A DNA stretch of 64,000 nt from Certhia americana. Its lineage: Eukaryota; Chordata; Aves; Passeriformes; Certhiidae. The notes beneath the pieces are model-generated. The model searched no databases. It saw only the letters and a program-made list of their open reading frames with translations, and had not been told where the DNA came from. Shown one piece after another: positions 14,129-26,108 of the stretch. The position numbers were made by a program, and so were the translations under genes. The stretch spans positions 41,311,504 through 41,375,503 of the forward strand of contig CM031878.1 of the NCBI GenBank assembly GCA_018697195.1, given 5' to 3'. Numbering within the stretch: the stretch's first letter is position 1; each line of letters begins with the position of its first letter.

Positions 14129-14276
14129 CTACAGGACTACATGAACCATTCACCTCACACCTGAGGGATCACTAGCTGGGGATATTCATGCATTTACAAC
14201 AGTAACTACAGGACAACATGAACCATTCACCTCACACCTGAGGGATCACTAGCTGGGGATATTCATGCATTTACAA
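14129..14276. repeat. Tandem duplication, period 77 bp
   Basis: The unit starting ctacaggac at 14129 repeats at 14206, and the two copies run together to tgcatttacaa. Only a single mismatch is apparent (actacatg versus acaacatg), apart from the junction. The near identity suggests a recent duplication by replication slippage or unequal exchange. Confidence 0.95.
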
Positions 14277-15434
14277 AAATACTTCAGCTTTGAAGACAGT
14301 AAAGACTTATTACACAAAAGATAGAGTGTCAAACTCTTTTCACACAAGCCTACAGATATATTATTAACATTTATATGTCATGAAAACACAACCTTCACAA
14401 CTCTATCCTCACAGTTATATTTTTTAACTTTGTCTAAACTGCATGGAAAAGACACATTTTTAAAAAATTTGTACGACTGGCATCAGAATTTCTAACATAC
14501 TAAAAAGAATTGAGCCAAAGATGATATCACAAAATCCCTTATGCTTAAGGGAAAATGTTAAATCAATTAGCAGTTGCCAGAATAAAGAAGCAACAATTTG
14601 ATGTATAAGTTCCTCACAAAAATAAAAGCTTTCCATGTTCTTCTGAAAGTGGTTATATTACGCAACAAGAAAACTTCACCATATTCTCAGCTCTTTAATG
14701 TTACAAAAGCTTTATTAGCACAGACTCCAGAAATTATAATCAAAGGATAGTTCTCACTAGCCAGAACTTTGAAGAGTTTGTAAACATACATGCACAGTCT
14801 ATGCCTTAGAGGGTTAATGTGCTATTTTGAACTCAAGTATTGCAAATAGGAGGTAGCTTTGACACAGAATGTTCACACCCTCTGTAATAAATTCTTTAAA
14901 CATACTTCATATTTCTTCCCATGGAAGAATTATCTACTTGGAAGAATTATCTACAAGATAAAAGCTGAAGATGAAATCTAAGTCTAGACTTATTTAAAGG
15001 GGGTAGACACTGATCTTATAATCTGTGACAGTGGCTGATTAATGAGGCGCTCATGATTGCTGCAGGCCTCTCCAAACTACAGGAGCAAATGATATTATAG
15101 AACAGGGAGGACTAGATGCCACACCTTTGTTGAAACTTAAGAACTCACTTTGACTCTACGACATTTTTTCTACCCTTGAACTACCATATGTACACAGTAT
15201 CACACGTGCATAACCTCACTACTTACCTGCTGCTTCTGCAGCAGAATTTCTGTGCTACAGAACACATGGCAAGTATGCCCACTTGCAGCAGTCATGGTAT
15301 GTGCTGTGTGGGGTCCACTACTTTGCTGGTTGTGCTCTAGCACAAACAACTTCAAAACTTCCTGAAGCAGAATAGTAGTATCACAACCTGAGGGACTGAT
15401 TTGGTCTTGCCTGACAATCTGGATAATTTTATTT

Positions 15435-15509
15435 ACATGTACACATATACATACGCACACACACATACACATGCATGCATATGACATGCCAGTATACACA
15501 CGCATATAT
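15435..15509. repeat. Imperfect AC/AT-rich alternating tract
   Basis: Interrupted purine-pyrimidine alternation of the type acacatatacatacgcacacacac, then atgcatgcatatg and tatacacacgcatatat. It is a decayed CA/TA microsatellite. Confidence 0.8.
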
Positions 15510-17104
15510 TATAAAGCATAATGAACACATTGTGTAAGCACAGTACATTCTGTGTAACTACAGAAACTCCTATTCAACTCTGTTCCAAGGCTGAAAGACA
15601 GCATAATTTAAACCTATAACAAGTAAGGCATATTACCTAATCTTTAGTGATAACACAGTACTTTCTAATGACATCTTTCAAACACCTCTCAAGATTTTTT
15701 TTTAAATTCTACTAACTTTGCTTATAAAATACCAATGTTCTTTAAGTGAAAACAACGTATACAAATGTTTAAAAGTGTTCCCTGCACGTTCATGTCCAAG
15801 GCTTAGAGGAAAGAAAAGCCAACAGGAAAAAAAAGGCACAAATAGAAAAAAAAGTCACTGTAATTCCACAAAGTAGACAAGAGAAATTTTATTACCTTTA
15901 GCTGAAAACAAGTCTTCTTTTGGTTTATCTGCTTACCATTTTTCTTTTTCTCATTTTTGAAGATGAAGATTCTCTTTCTAAAAGTGTTCAGAAAAAGAAC
16001 ATCTTAACCACATCATCATGAACTTTATTACACCTTGAGTGCACAGACTGTATCAGCCTCAGTAGACAATGAAGCTCTACAGCTTTTCAGCGGTGTCATT
16101 ATGTTCAAGAACAAGGCTAAAATTCCACAAATGAGACATGAAAGCATATATTTTTGAATACACAACACTCAAATTAGTAGATTTAAGTACATTTTTAAGA
16201 ATTGTAAATAAATCCCCTCTCTGATCTCTGCAGTCATCTTTTCATGGATTTCCTTGAGTGAAAAAGGTGTAAGTAAAGACTACACAGTAATAAATTAAGT
16301 TTTCAACTACTCTTTTCACTTTGCACCTATGAGTTGCCTTTGGTGTGTGAAGTGACAATAGTGCAAAACCCCCTTACTTTACTCCCTAAGTCTCCCAAAA
16401 CCAGATTCCAAGTAGCATGATGTTCTGCCCTCTCCTATGGTGATCTCTTCAACAATGTGACTATGATTAAACGCATCAAAGAGCAATGACTGTGTAAAAC
16501 ATGAAGCAGTTGAGAATGATCCTGATGCTTACTATGCAGCTGGTTAAAAGCAGTCCTAGAAAAGCATTGACATGAACTTTGATGTAGAACTATGACTAAT
16601 TTCACAGAGACTGACAGAATTTCAACAACAACTGGGCATCAGTGGCTGCAAATATCATAAAAAGGTTCCATAGAAAACAACTCCAAAAGCACTTAAATGT
16701 ATCATTACATAATCTTAGAATAAATAAAACACACCCTTTTTCATTACAGGTGAGCTACTCAAAAGCATTGAATTGACTAGAGCCATGCAGGCAATCATGA
16801 AAACTTTATCCAGAAATTCAGTAAAACTACTAAGAATGTGAATTACTTCAGTTAATGTTGAAAATATAAACAGTTTGCTACATTGAAGGTTAAAATTATA
16901 CGTTATACAAAGTCACACATTAATTTCTGCATGAAACTGAGAATTTCTAGGCAATTCAGTAAGTTGAACTTACTAATATTGATAACTAATAATGGATAAT
17001 GCACCTACCTGTGTTATAACTGTTCAATATCCAGCTCAGTGAAGTGCAGAAGAACTCACTATCCGCTTGAGCTCATGAGGAGCAGGTGAAAAAGCTGCTT
17101 ATGT

Positions 17105-17392
17105 CTAGGGACCATGAGATAACCATGAAAAAAAGAAAACCAGCAGCTCACCCATCCATGAGGTATTGTGGAGAAAAGCATGGCTTTACGAGGAACTGAA
17201 AGAGTTGAGCCTAAGTGCTTAAAGGAGGATGTGCCAGATAATACCCTTCTAGGGACCATGAGATAACCATGAAAAAAAGAAAACCAGCAGCTCACCCATC
17301 CATGAGGTATTGTGGAGAAAAGCATGGCTTTACGAGGAGCTGAAAGAGTTGAGCCTAAGTGCTTAAAGGAGGATGTGCCAGATAATACCCTT
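17105..17392. repeat. Tandem duplication, period 144 bp
   Basis: Copy 1 spans 17105-17248 and copy 2 spans 17249-17392. The only difference I find is gaactg versus gagctg. Because 144 is divisible by three, an 88-codon open frame on the minus strand runs through both copies and repeats a stretch of its peptide. I take that frame as a by-product of the duplication and not as a gene. Confidence 0.97.
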
Positions 17393-18330
17393 CATAAGGA
17401 AAAGTCAGCCTTTACATGAGCACTTTTGTTACAAACAACCTTCTCATGGAAGCAGAGTTCTAATATTACTACTAATTATGAGCACTGCAGCCATTGTAAC
17501 ATATCACTTAATAAATGAGACAGTAAGTAATTAAAGCATCTTTTGCTAAAATACTGTTCCTCCAGAACTACTTCAATATCACTCCAAAGTACCCCTTTAA
17601 AAACTGTCCTATTGATACTCGCTTTGTAATAATATTCAAACCGTTGACTTCAAAGAAGGAACTCCAATTGCTATGATATGACACTATCTTCTTGTAAGAA
17701 AAGGAATACAGAGATCACTGTGACAGCAAAATTATTTTCTGAGATCAAAACTACCAGTTAAAGGCATGAATCTACACAGTCATATGCCACAGTATTTAAA
17801 GTTATTAGATGTTTTTAAATAGACATTCACAGAAGCTACTTAATAAGTGCTTGGTAGAAACAGAGGCAGCTCAAATTACCAGACTGTATATCAAAGTTAT
17901 GCAACAGAAACCCATCAGCATACGCTTAATATTTTTTTTCCTATTAACATAATTATTTTGTAGTCAGTAAAAATGAAAATGACATGTTAGCATTTCAAAA
18001 ACATGAGAAAATGACCCTCTAGGCTTTATATAACTATCAAAACAAGTACCAGTACTTTATTTGCAAATTATTGTGCAAGAAATGATCAACTCAGCAAGTT
18101 TACCAGTCAACAAAGTGTGAGCTCTACCAGTTATAATCAATTTACATGTAATGATATGTCTAAATATGAATTTAAATGAGTTCCTGTCATTTCACGTTGA
18201 TGAGTTGCTTTATCATTATAGATATGGGCAGTGACCATAGCTAATGCTGCAGAAACAGCAAAGCATGCACAAGTTTCATGAGCCAATGGTAACCCAGCAC
18301 GAATAAATTTGTTTTCATATAAAAAAACAG
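17393..18330. other. Intergenic sequence just beyond AUH
   Basis: AT-rich, with no recognised gene or repeat. A minus-strand AATAAA at 18056-18061 could serve as a far-downstream AUH polyadenylation signal. Confidence 0.5.
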
Positions 18331-19451
18331 CCTTGGACTGCTAAGCCATGTTTATTTTCCAGTCAAATTAACAAAAATACTTTCTACGAGGTTATTTCCA
18401 GACATTTGCTGTATATGCTGCATCCACTGCAAATACACAGTATGAATCACAAGTTTTCTTATCTTGAAACCTACTGCATTTCTCTGACAATGTATGAAAA
18501 GAAGTCATAAGCCACCACAAAATAAAGAACCTTTTAACATCATCCCTGTTGTATATAAATATACATTCATAAACTTGCAAAAGGAATATTCTGGAGATTA
18601 AGATAATTCTAGGTTCTTTTACAGCACATTGGTCATATCCCCGCACAACCATCTTTAATACAATCATCAAAAATTTAAAATAACTGGGGAAAGTGAAAAA
18701 TAAAGTTCCATTACAGTGCTGATCAGATGATATGTCAGAAAAATGCAAGACAAAGACAGGTTTAACATACAAGAATGTACAATTAAAGGCTGGCCTCAAA
18801 AACGTCTTCATTTAATACATTTAAATGAATATAATGGCAACAACTTTATCAAAAGGACACCATTCAATGCTAAAGTGAATTGCATTTTGCTTAGATAGAG
18901 TAAGATAAACAAAGCTTAACATTTTCTAAATGATAATCCTTTTCATTTCCCCTAGCTTTCTTAATAATATAGATATTCTAATAGAATACTCAAATATAAT
19001 TTTTACTGGTATATAGAATCATTTAAATGCATATTTGGTACAATTTCTTATTTTTGGTGTTCAGTCGTTACTTTTTTTTTTTTTGTTTTGATAAAATTAT
19101 ATAGCAGATTAATGCTTAACATCACAGATACATTTTGTCTATGTAAAGAATTACCGAGCTTTTTCAATTGTGGAATGGCATGTTTCATACATGTGAAATT
19201 TAAAAAATGCTGCATGAACCTGTAACTTTGCCAATACACAGATCAACCATCAGAAACTGTAATGAGCATGAGCTGACACACATTTCTATCTTGGCTTCAT
19301 ACAAGTATGGACACATTCAAAATGTTGTAACATCTATATGATTTGCTGTTACTTTGGTGATTGTGATATTCCAGGTGCAGATGTAAAGTGCACCTTAATG
19401 GTCCTCATAGAAGTTCTTTTATCCCCCTGTATTTTAAAGGCATCAGATTCT
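18331..19451 (-). other. AUH: Probable AUH 3' untranslated region
   Basis: This is the sequence directly downstream of the AUH stop codon on the minus strand. Candidate poly(A) signals are an AATAAA overlapping the stop codon itself (19451-19456), ATTAAA at 18811-18816 and AATAAA at 18351-18356. The last is followed within about 30 nt by a T-rich stretch (ctgtttttttatatg), a plausible downstream element. The first is too close to the stop to be the main signal. The far boundary is therefore a guess between about 18790 and 18330. A 139-codon minus-strand open frame (18392-18811) lies inside it and resembles nothing I know. Confidence 0.45.
18351..18356 (-). promoter_or_regulatory. Candidate AUH polyadenylation signal AATAAA
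   Basis: Canonical hexamer on the minus strand, about 1.1 kb past the AUH stop and followed by a T-rich element. It would give a 3' UTR of about 1.1 kb; the ATTAAA at 18811-18816 would give about 0.65 kb. Confidence 0.4.
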
Positions 19452-19529
19452 TTATTCTCCCTTGTAGCGAGGAGGTCTCTTCTCCTTAAATGCAAGAAGG
19501 CCTTCAATTCTATCTTTTGTTGGGATAGT
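19452..19529 (-). CDS. AUH: AUH exon 10 (last coding exon), C-terminus
   Basis: AUH is the mitochondrial enzyme that hydrates 3-methylglutaconyl-CoA to HMG-CoA in leucine breakdown; it also binds AU-rich RNA. The exon encodes 25 residues, [17 protein letters not shown] then RPPRYKGE, and a TAA stop. This is the conserved end of the crotonase fold, with the helix and C-terminal tail that pack in the hexamer. It starts exactly after an AG acceptor (ctgcag on the minus strand) in phase 0, which joins codon to codon with the preceding exon. The 78-bp length equals human exon 10 (c.943-1020). The stop codon is embedded in an AATAAA hexamer. Compared with human AUH from memory, only one Leu-to-Ile change is seen. 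No frameshift or internal stop. Confidence 0.97.
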   Translation of the reverse strand, partial: TIPTKDRIEGLLAFKEKRPPRYKGE

Positions 19530-20413
19530 CTGCAATGAGCAGAGTAACAATTCATTATTGACACCAAGAACAGTACCAAGAAAAATATTTTCATACAAAT
19601 CCTAGTTCTTCAAAGCATCCAAGATGCATCAGAAAAATTAAAATACAACAGAAAAATTAAAACTATCTAGTTGGATATAGGAATGTAACAGACACTTTAA
19701 GGGCATGACAAAAGGCTGAGAAACAATTTCCTCCAAACAGATTAATTTAAAAAATTCTCCAGGGTTTCAGGTTTGTTTGGTTTTCTGAGATTTTTTTTTT
19801 TGGAGGGGGTGGGGAGGGGAAAGTGGGGTTTGGGTTTCTTGGAGTCTTTGGGTTGGGTTCATTGGGAGGTGGTATAATCTGATAATCACATCTTAAATAA
19901 GCACATAATGCTGATGCTTCTATTTCCATCATAAAAACTTGTCTCAAAATCCAAGGACAAATAATTTCAAACACATCATTCCCATGTTTCACTGGCAAAG
20001 AGGTTTGTCTCAAATTTCTATTGGTTAACACATATGCCATTAGTGGTACATGTTAATGAAGTGTCCCTTGTATTACTTCATGTTAAACTAAAACAAAGCA
20101 AAAGCAAGGCAGTCCTTGGACTAGCATGGTAGTGTATGACTGGCTAGGAGTATGGCTGGTACTGCCTCACTACCTTTACCCAAACACAATTCGTAGTAGA
20201 TAGTAGGTAGGGATGTATTATTGTCCTGAACTACACCTCCTCCCTTAAATTCCTTACAATATCAGACCAAGTAGATGGAAGTTTAAATAAAATACCAAAA
20301 AGTTTGCAGAAGAAATCAAGAGCAATTTCTAGTTGAATTTCTGCATGTTTCATAACAGGCATCAACAAAGCCTGTTTTCTGTGTTTTTTTCTCATGTAAT
20401 CACATTTACATAC
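19530..20413 (-). other. AUH: AUH intron 9
   Basis: 884 bp with a GTATGT donor next to exon 9 and a ...CTGCAG acceptor next to exon 10. It contains a strong G-run cluster (19805-19834 on the plus, template strand), so the transcript carries a C-rich stretch about 275-305 nt before the acceptor. No coding sequence is recognised; the 97-codon open frame across the C-rich stretch looks like a composition effect. Confidence 0.9.
19805..19834 (+). other. Potential G-quadruplex
   Basis: Five G runs follow closely: GGGGG, GGGG, GGGG, GGGG, GGG, with loops t, a, aagt and ttt. Two further GGG runs sit at 19850-19857. Four runs of at least four Gs with loops of 1-4 nt meet the strict quadruplex pattern. 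It lies on the plus strand, the template strand of AUH, just after a T11 run. Confidence 0.8.
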
Positions 20414-20461
20414 CTGAGCATAACAAGCTTCTTCAATTGCTAAACCTGTTACTAAGTCGAC
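20414..20461 (-). CDS. AUH: AUH exon 9
   Basis: A 48-bp exon encoding VDLVTGLAIEEACYAQ, identical to the human stretch as I remember it. It is bounded by an AG acceptor (tttcctcag) and a GTATGT donor. Both ends are phase 0, so the exon is an in-frame 16-residue cassette. The length matches human exon 9 (c.895-942), whose acceptor is a known site of splice mutations in 3-methylglutaconic aciduria type I. The residues form the helix that carries the conserved GLxxE motif of the crotonase C-terminal domain, which contributes to subunit contacts. No defects seen. Confidence 0.97.
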
Positions 20462-22171
20462 CTGAGGAAAAGAATACAATTTTTAAAAGAATTTTTAAAA
20501 TTTATTATATATTATCTCCTCACAGCTAACATAAATATTGTGGTTTTATGTGTCACATACTAAAATACTTCTGCCAAGTTCTTCTACACTACTTTAACAT
20601 AGAAATGCTACACTGATATGTGTAAGAGTGGTTAGTATTTCTATAACAGAGTCCTGATTTGGCAATACAACTAGCATGGAATACACTCAAAAAATGTCTG
20701 CTCTTTACTACAAGTTATCTGGTTAGGTAAAAAACACTAGCTACCTGCACATTTATAATAATTTCATGTACTACAGGGGAAAAGATGCACTGCATGTTTA
20801 TTTAATTTTTTTCTGAAACAATGTATCTTCAAAACATCATATAAGAACAGAATAGCATGCCACAAAATAAACACAGGTTCAAGTTCAAAAGGATTTAAAA
20901 TAGAAAAATAGAGGCCCATGTCTGTCTGTTCTGCATCATCATCATCACCATCTATTTTTAATACATTTATTTTCTTTCTGAGCTGTCCTGTCAGTTGAAA
21001 AGGCTGAATTTTGGCGTCACTATTTCTCAATCTGTCTTAAGCATCAGATGATGCAGAATTCACTAGCTCTCCACTGGAAGGTCTATGGCCATGCACCACA
21101 ACCAGTTTTCAAGGGGAAATAAATTATAGGATAAGTTATTAAAGGAAGCCATTAAATCTGTGCCATGGTAGTTTTGCAACAACAGCTTGGATGACCATTT
21201 GGCTTAACTGGTTTTGGTACATTAGATCTTGTCTTGGGCTTCAAGACTGAACTAGAGATAATCACTCAGAGCCCACCTAACCCTATCAACCCTAATTCTA
21301 TAAACATCATTATTTTGACCTTTCAATCCACTATATCTGATAGTCAGATACCTTGAGAATTGAAATAAATCTCAAATTCCACCATTACTTGCTGTGGAAA
21401 CCTAACATACTCTGTGCAATGGCATCCAAGCTACATACTGGTGCTATGCTTTGCTGAACTCAGTGGTTGCTTTTGTGACTTTTAAGAAAAATCAACGAAT
21501 TCATCTTCTTGGATTCAGATGCTGCATGCGGTATGATCCTCTTTCCCTTGTACCATATTGACCTACAAGGTGTCCTGGTGCAGAGCCTAACTTTAAATAT
21601 GAACAGATCTGCTGAAGTCAGCATTAGGATATGTACACCTTAAGTAAAACACATGTCCATACAAGATTTTAAATGAGCTTTAAAGCTAGGTCAATAGTGT
21701 GTCAATTGAGTGGCAATCAGAATCAAACATGAAATCAGGCTCCAGGTACAATTTTAACACTAACTGCTATTAAACTGTTAAAAATAAATAATATGCCCTT
21801 CAGTCTTTAACTTTATTAGCTATTAAACTCTGAGACCTTGACAGACTTGACAGAGTATAACTTTGATAATTTTTCCCACCTGAGATTTGAAACACAGTTT
21901 GTTCATAGTAGTTTATGTTTACTTTCTACTATTAATTATTAGCAGAGTACACTACTATTTAGGTTACTAAGTCATGTTACAGAAATCAGCATCTCAGGAG
22001 TTCTGAGATATAAAAAAATTACATTTCATTCTTTAGAAAGCTTTGACCAAATAGACTTTAAAAGACTACATAATGAGAAAATAAAAACAGTTCTAGAAAA
22101 AGAATTTCACCACGTTACAACCGTTGTCAACTGACTTCCGGCCTACTCTCCTGGAAAGTACTGATCCTTAC
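20462..22171 (-). other. AUH: AUH intron 8
   Basis: 1,710 bp with a GTAAGG donor and a pyrimidine-rich AG acceptor. It is AT-rich with a short CAT trinucleotide run near 20936-20950. No coding sequence, RNA gene or transposon recognised. Confidence 0.9.
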
Positions 22172-22222
22172 CTCCATTCCCTGATTGATAGCCAGTTTTG
22201 CAACTCTCATTGCTACTGGTCC
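22172..22222 (-). CDS. AUH: AUH exon 8
   Basis: A 51-bp exon encoding GPVAMRVAKLAINQGME, which matches the human protein as I recall it. The acceptor is ctcattctag and the donor gtaagg. It is phase 0 at both ends, as in human c.844-894. The peptide is the start of the C-terminal helical domain of the crotonase fold that follows the catalytic core. Skipping would remove 17 residues without a frameshift. Confidence 0.97.
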
Positions 22223-23475
22223 CTAGAATGAGAGAAAAAATCAAAATCTTCAGGATTTGTAACTGAAGAGTTTGCACACCAATATTCTTACATTAGGACC
22301 ATCTACACTTTGGACTTACATTAAATTTATAGTATATATAAGTCATATATCCTAGATTTTATTACAGTAGACATTTGTTTCTATACTGATAGCTTGAATA
22401 ATGAGAAAAAGGTAAAAGCATACTATTTTCAAAAGAACCTAATTATTTTGTTTGGTTTATGTTTCAAAGATGCTGAGTGTGTCCGCATTTGTCAAGCTTT
22501 ATCAATTTCCTTTAAAACAAGGCTCAGAATGGCCACTTTAAGATACATCACTAGAGATCAGTCCTATGTCCCTATGATTGTACAGCGGCGATGTGAAAAT
22601 ATGTAATCATGAAATAAAATGAATTGATACAAGCTCCAAACCTACAATATGCTATTGCAAAGCCTGCTCTGGTCAAGTGATGACACTCGCCTGTGAGGGA
22701 CTGAGATCCCCAGTGAGCAGAGGGATTCCCACACTCGCCTCCAATGTGCTGCAGAACTGCAAGACATAGCTAGGAATCATCTCAGTCCTGTGCCTATCCA
22801 TTAACATCAGCTTCTGGATGTTTAGGCCTGCTGATTTGGGAAAAGCCAAATGCTTATGAGGGAGTTCCAATAAGAAGCTGTAGCCATCAATCAGCTTTCC
22901 AGAACCACTGTATGTTAGTTTTTACTGTACTTTTAATTTTTGTCTTTCTATCAAGGTGTTCAAGACACAACCCACCATTGAATGCCATACCTAAATGAAA
23001 ACATTTTACATTTCCAGTGAAAAATTTTAGCTGTTACACTTGGCATCAAATAAAGTGAATCACTAATTATTTTCTTTTTCTGCCTCCTATGAATTTTCTA
23101 CCTCGAACCTTTTGTCTCTGTTCTCAGGAATTCAACAGCAACAAAGAAACCTATTAAAATAATTGCTATACTAAAAAATAAAACCTGTAGGACTTTTTTT
23201 TTTCTTGTTTAAAAGTTGAAAGCCAGAACACATAATGAAAACACAGATCAGACCATGGCAAGATGAGGATTGATGAAGGTTTTTTTCTTCATTGTGAAAT
23301 AATAACCAAGTAACACCATTCAATACAAGAGAGAAAACATCTGATTGCTTGCCACATAACTAGCATGGCTTTTTGATATATCATTTTATGACAGTTCTCT
23401 TTAATAAAGCTGTTCCTTCTTCAGTCTTATTATTTGGTAAAAACTAAAAATCAAAATCAAAATAATTAGTTATAC
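22223..23475 (-). other. AUH: AUH intron 7
   Basis: 1,253 bp, GTATAA donor and TAG acceptor. A segment at about 22650-22880 is clearly richer in G+C than the rest and carries cactcgcct twice (22685 and 22733), which suggests an old, unclassified insertion. No exon recognised. Confidence 0.85.
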
Positions 23476-23663
23476 CTGAGGTAAGAATTCTCTCGCCAGA
23501 GCTAATGCTCTTCTGTATGCAGCATCCCCTGCTTCATTCTGTTCTACCACATGGCTAATCAATCCTATTGATTTTGCTTCCTCACCATCTACAATGCGTG
23601 CAGAGAAGATTAGTTCTTTTGCCAATGACACTCCAATTGTGCGAGGTAATCTCTGTGTCCCCC
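23476..23663 (-). CDS. AUH: AUH exon 7
   Basis: A 188-bp exon starting in the second base of a glycine codon and encoding [18 protein letters not shown], then [18 protein letters not shown], then [18 protein letters not shown] and ALAREFLPQ. Length and phase equal human exon 7 (c.656-843). It covers the crotonase-core segment after the active-site loop: the GGTQRLPR turn, the AKELIFSAR helix and the A..GL(I/V)..VV strand typical of enoyl-CoA hydratases. The acceptor is gactccag followed by six Gs; the donor is CAG|GTATAA. The catalytic glutamates (Glu189 and Glu209 in human) are in exons 5 and 6 and not in this window. Several conservative changes from human are seen and no stops or frameshifts. 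Confidence 0.97.
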
Positions 23664-26108
23664 CTGGAGTCGGTAAAAAGAGAAAATGCAACTATTAGTT
23701 TCCCATGTATCTAGCAGAAATGTAGATGCCTTGTTCACTTTAAGTATTTTCATTTTAAATTACATAAACAATTACAGAAACATACTGAAATTCAGTTAGT
23801 ATAAAGGCATTATTAAGTACCTTCTTCAGTTTTTCAGACTACATCTAAATTGAAATCAATTGCCCTGTTTCTTAGAAATACATTAAATAACTGAATAGAG
23901 GTACTATTAATAGAGATTCTATTCTATTATGGACAAGTTACCTTACTCATAATAGACAAAAGTCAAATTAAAAACTACTAGACAGCAATTAACATATCCA
24001 AATCCTCCGTTTCTTTTTAACACTACATATTTTTATGATATAAATCACCACTTCCAAAGATCTATACTTAAAAAGAAAATAAACCTTAACAAGCTCATTC
24101 TAAAATTTGCACTTTAGGGACAATACTTACACGTAAACTAAACTAAATCCACTATTAGACAAGGTCTCTATGAAGCAATGGTTTTGCCTTGCTTTACTCC
24201 TGTATTATTGCTGCAACCTTAATGTATGATTACAAAAACTAGGGAAGAATAATAACAGATCAGCAGAGAAAGGCATCTAATTTTATAACAGTTAGCTGGT
24301 TTTAGCACATTAAAAACTTCTTTGACTTATCAGCATTTTCAGAAGATAAATAAGTGATAACTACATTGACCAAATATGAAGATTGCTTAGCTGGACTAAC
24401 AATTAACTTTTGAGAACTAACAAACAATGAGAATGTGGGAATAGTAGTTATCAAAACAGAAGATGTAGATTCAAATCACCAAAGTACATGTTTAGGAATT
24501 AAAACAGTGGAAATGGCCTTTATCCAGGAGAAAGGATTTTGAAAATTACAAGGTCTACCATTTTGACATGGATCTGAAACAAATATTCAATTTATACAAA
24601 CAGTCTGTAAGCAAAAATTTCTTTTCAAATAGTTATTTCTGCAAGAGCATGCTAATATATTCAAATGTAAATATATGTATGTATGCAGGAGGAGTATTTA
24701 TAGGAGTTGTTCAAAGTGAGGTGGTATAACACTCTGCAAATGTGCGTTCAACTAACCAAACGTATTAATTTCTACTACAAAATGTGGACTAAGCCACCAG
24801 TATTTTATTCAAGCCATTCAGTTCTCTTACTGATTTTTCCTGAAAATACTTTCAATACATTATGAGATAAATAAACTGACTGGAAACAAACAAAAAAAAT
24901 TTGTGATTTAATGATTCAGCTTTCAACTACCATTTTTTGTGATCCACAAGCTTCAGTACTACTGTATTCCTTTCCATAAAAACAGATCTGCCTTTGAACA
25001 CCTTATACAATACAAAATTGTAGACAGTTTAGAGGATTTCTGTCTTACACCTTTCTAGAATATGAGAAGATGATGGCCCATAAAAAAACCTGGAGGAATG
25101 AAAAAAAAAATTATAATAATTAAAATAGAATTTTTAGAACAAAAGTGATAGCAAATATGAATAATGTGATACTTTCTATGATCCTGCAGTGCTTGAGAGG
25201 ATTTTAGCAAGTCTGTCCTAATGGTCAAGGGTAACAAAAATTCAATTAATTTTGCTAATTCTGCTAATTTCTAAAGCAAAGCCAGTGATAGTGCTAGGGG
25301 TAAAATTTTGCTACCCAGCACAATTTAGACTTATTTTTAAGAAAGGGGTAAGGGATGCACATACACTAAAGTAACATCACACTGGATCTTAAAAAACACT
25401 ACGAACTCTGAAGCATAAACCCTCCCTTCATCTTTGGCTTGCTTCACTGGTGACATTCATGGAGAATGACTAAAGCTGTAACCATCAAATTTATACCAGA
25501 CCTACATGCCAGAAAAATGTGAGCTGTGTTTTCAAGAAACTCACTGCTTCTGATACTGAGCTGTATGACCACTCCCACCCTCATCAAACACTTATTGTTT
25601 TTTTTTTATTTAAATATTGAATGTCTTTCAATTTCTTGCCCAAATCAGCTGTCACACTAATCAACATCTATTCTTATACATTTTAAGCACACATTGGAAC
25701 ATAGCAAATGTCTACCTTATTCTCCTTAAGAATATTTTAGTCACAAATTATTCCTTCCACCACAGCCATGGAATCTAGAAAAGCATCCAGTTTGGCTTTC
25801 AATAAAAAAAAACTATTTGACCAAATCATGAGACCTGAAACCATATGAGACTGAATTTACTGACTCTGCATTTTCTGCTTCTTTCTTGCACATATTCCTA
25901 GTCTTTTTCTTTACTTAATTATCTGTCCCTTTCTTTACTGTTTTATCTCTTCCATTACTGCTTTACCAGGAAATGCTGAAAACAGTTTCCTTGAGCAACA
26001 ATATTTCATAACTTTGACCAAACAATGGATATGTTGAAGCATGAAATAGTGTTTATAGATTAAAAAAGACTGTTCTTGCCAGTGTCTTACACAATAATGA
26101 TTAAAGAG

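Larger units (their letters stand above)
12679..17104. other. Intergenic sequence without recognised genes
   Basis: Open frames reach about 100 codons (13862-14164 plus strand, 15200-15505 minus strand) but resemble no known protein and overlap simple or duplicated sequence. The tandem duplication at 14129-14276 and the AC-rich tract at 15435-15509 are the only structured elements seen. Confidence 0.5.

Noticed and set aside
17059..17325. 88-codon minus-strand frame with an internally repeated peptide
   Set aside because: The repeat comes from the 144-bp DNA duplication; nothing else supports a gene.
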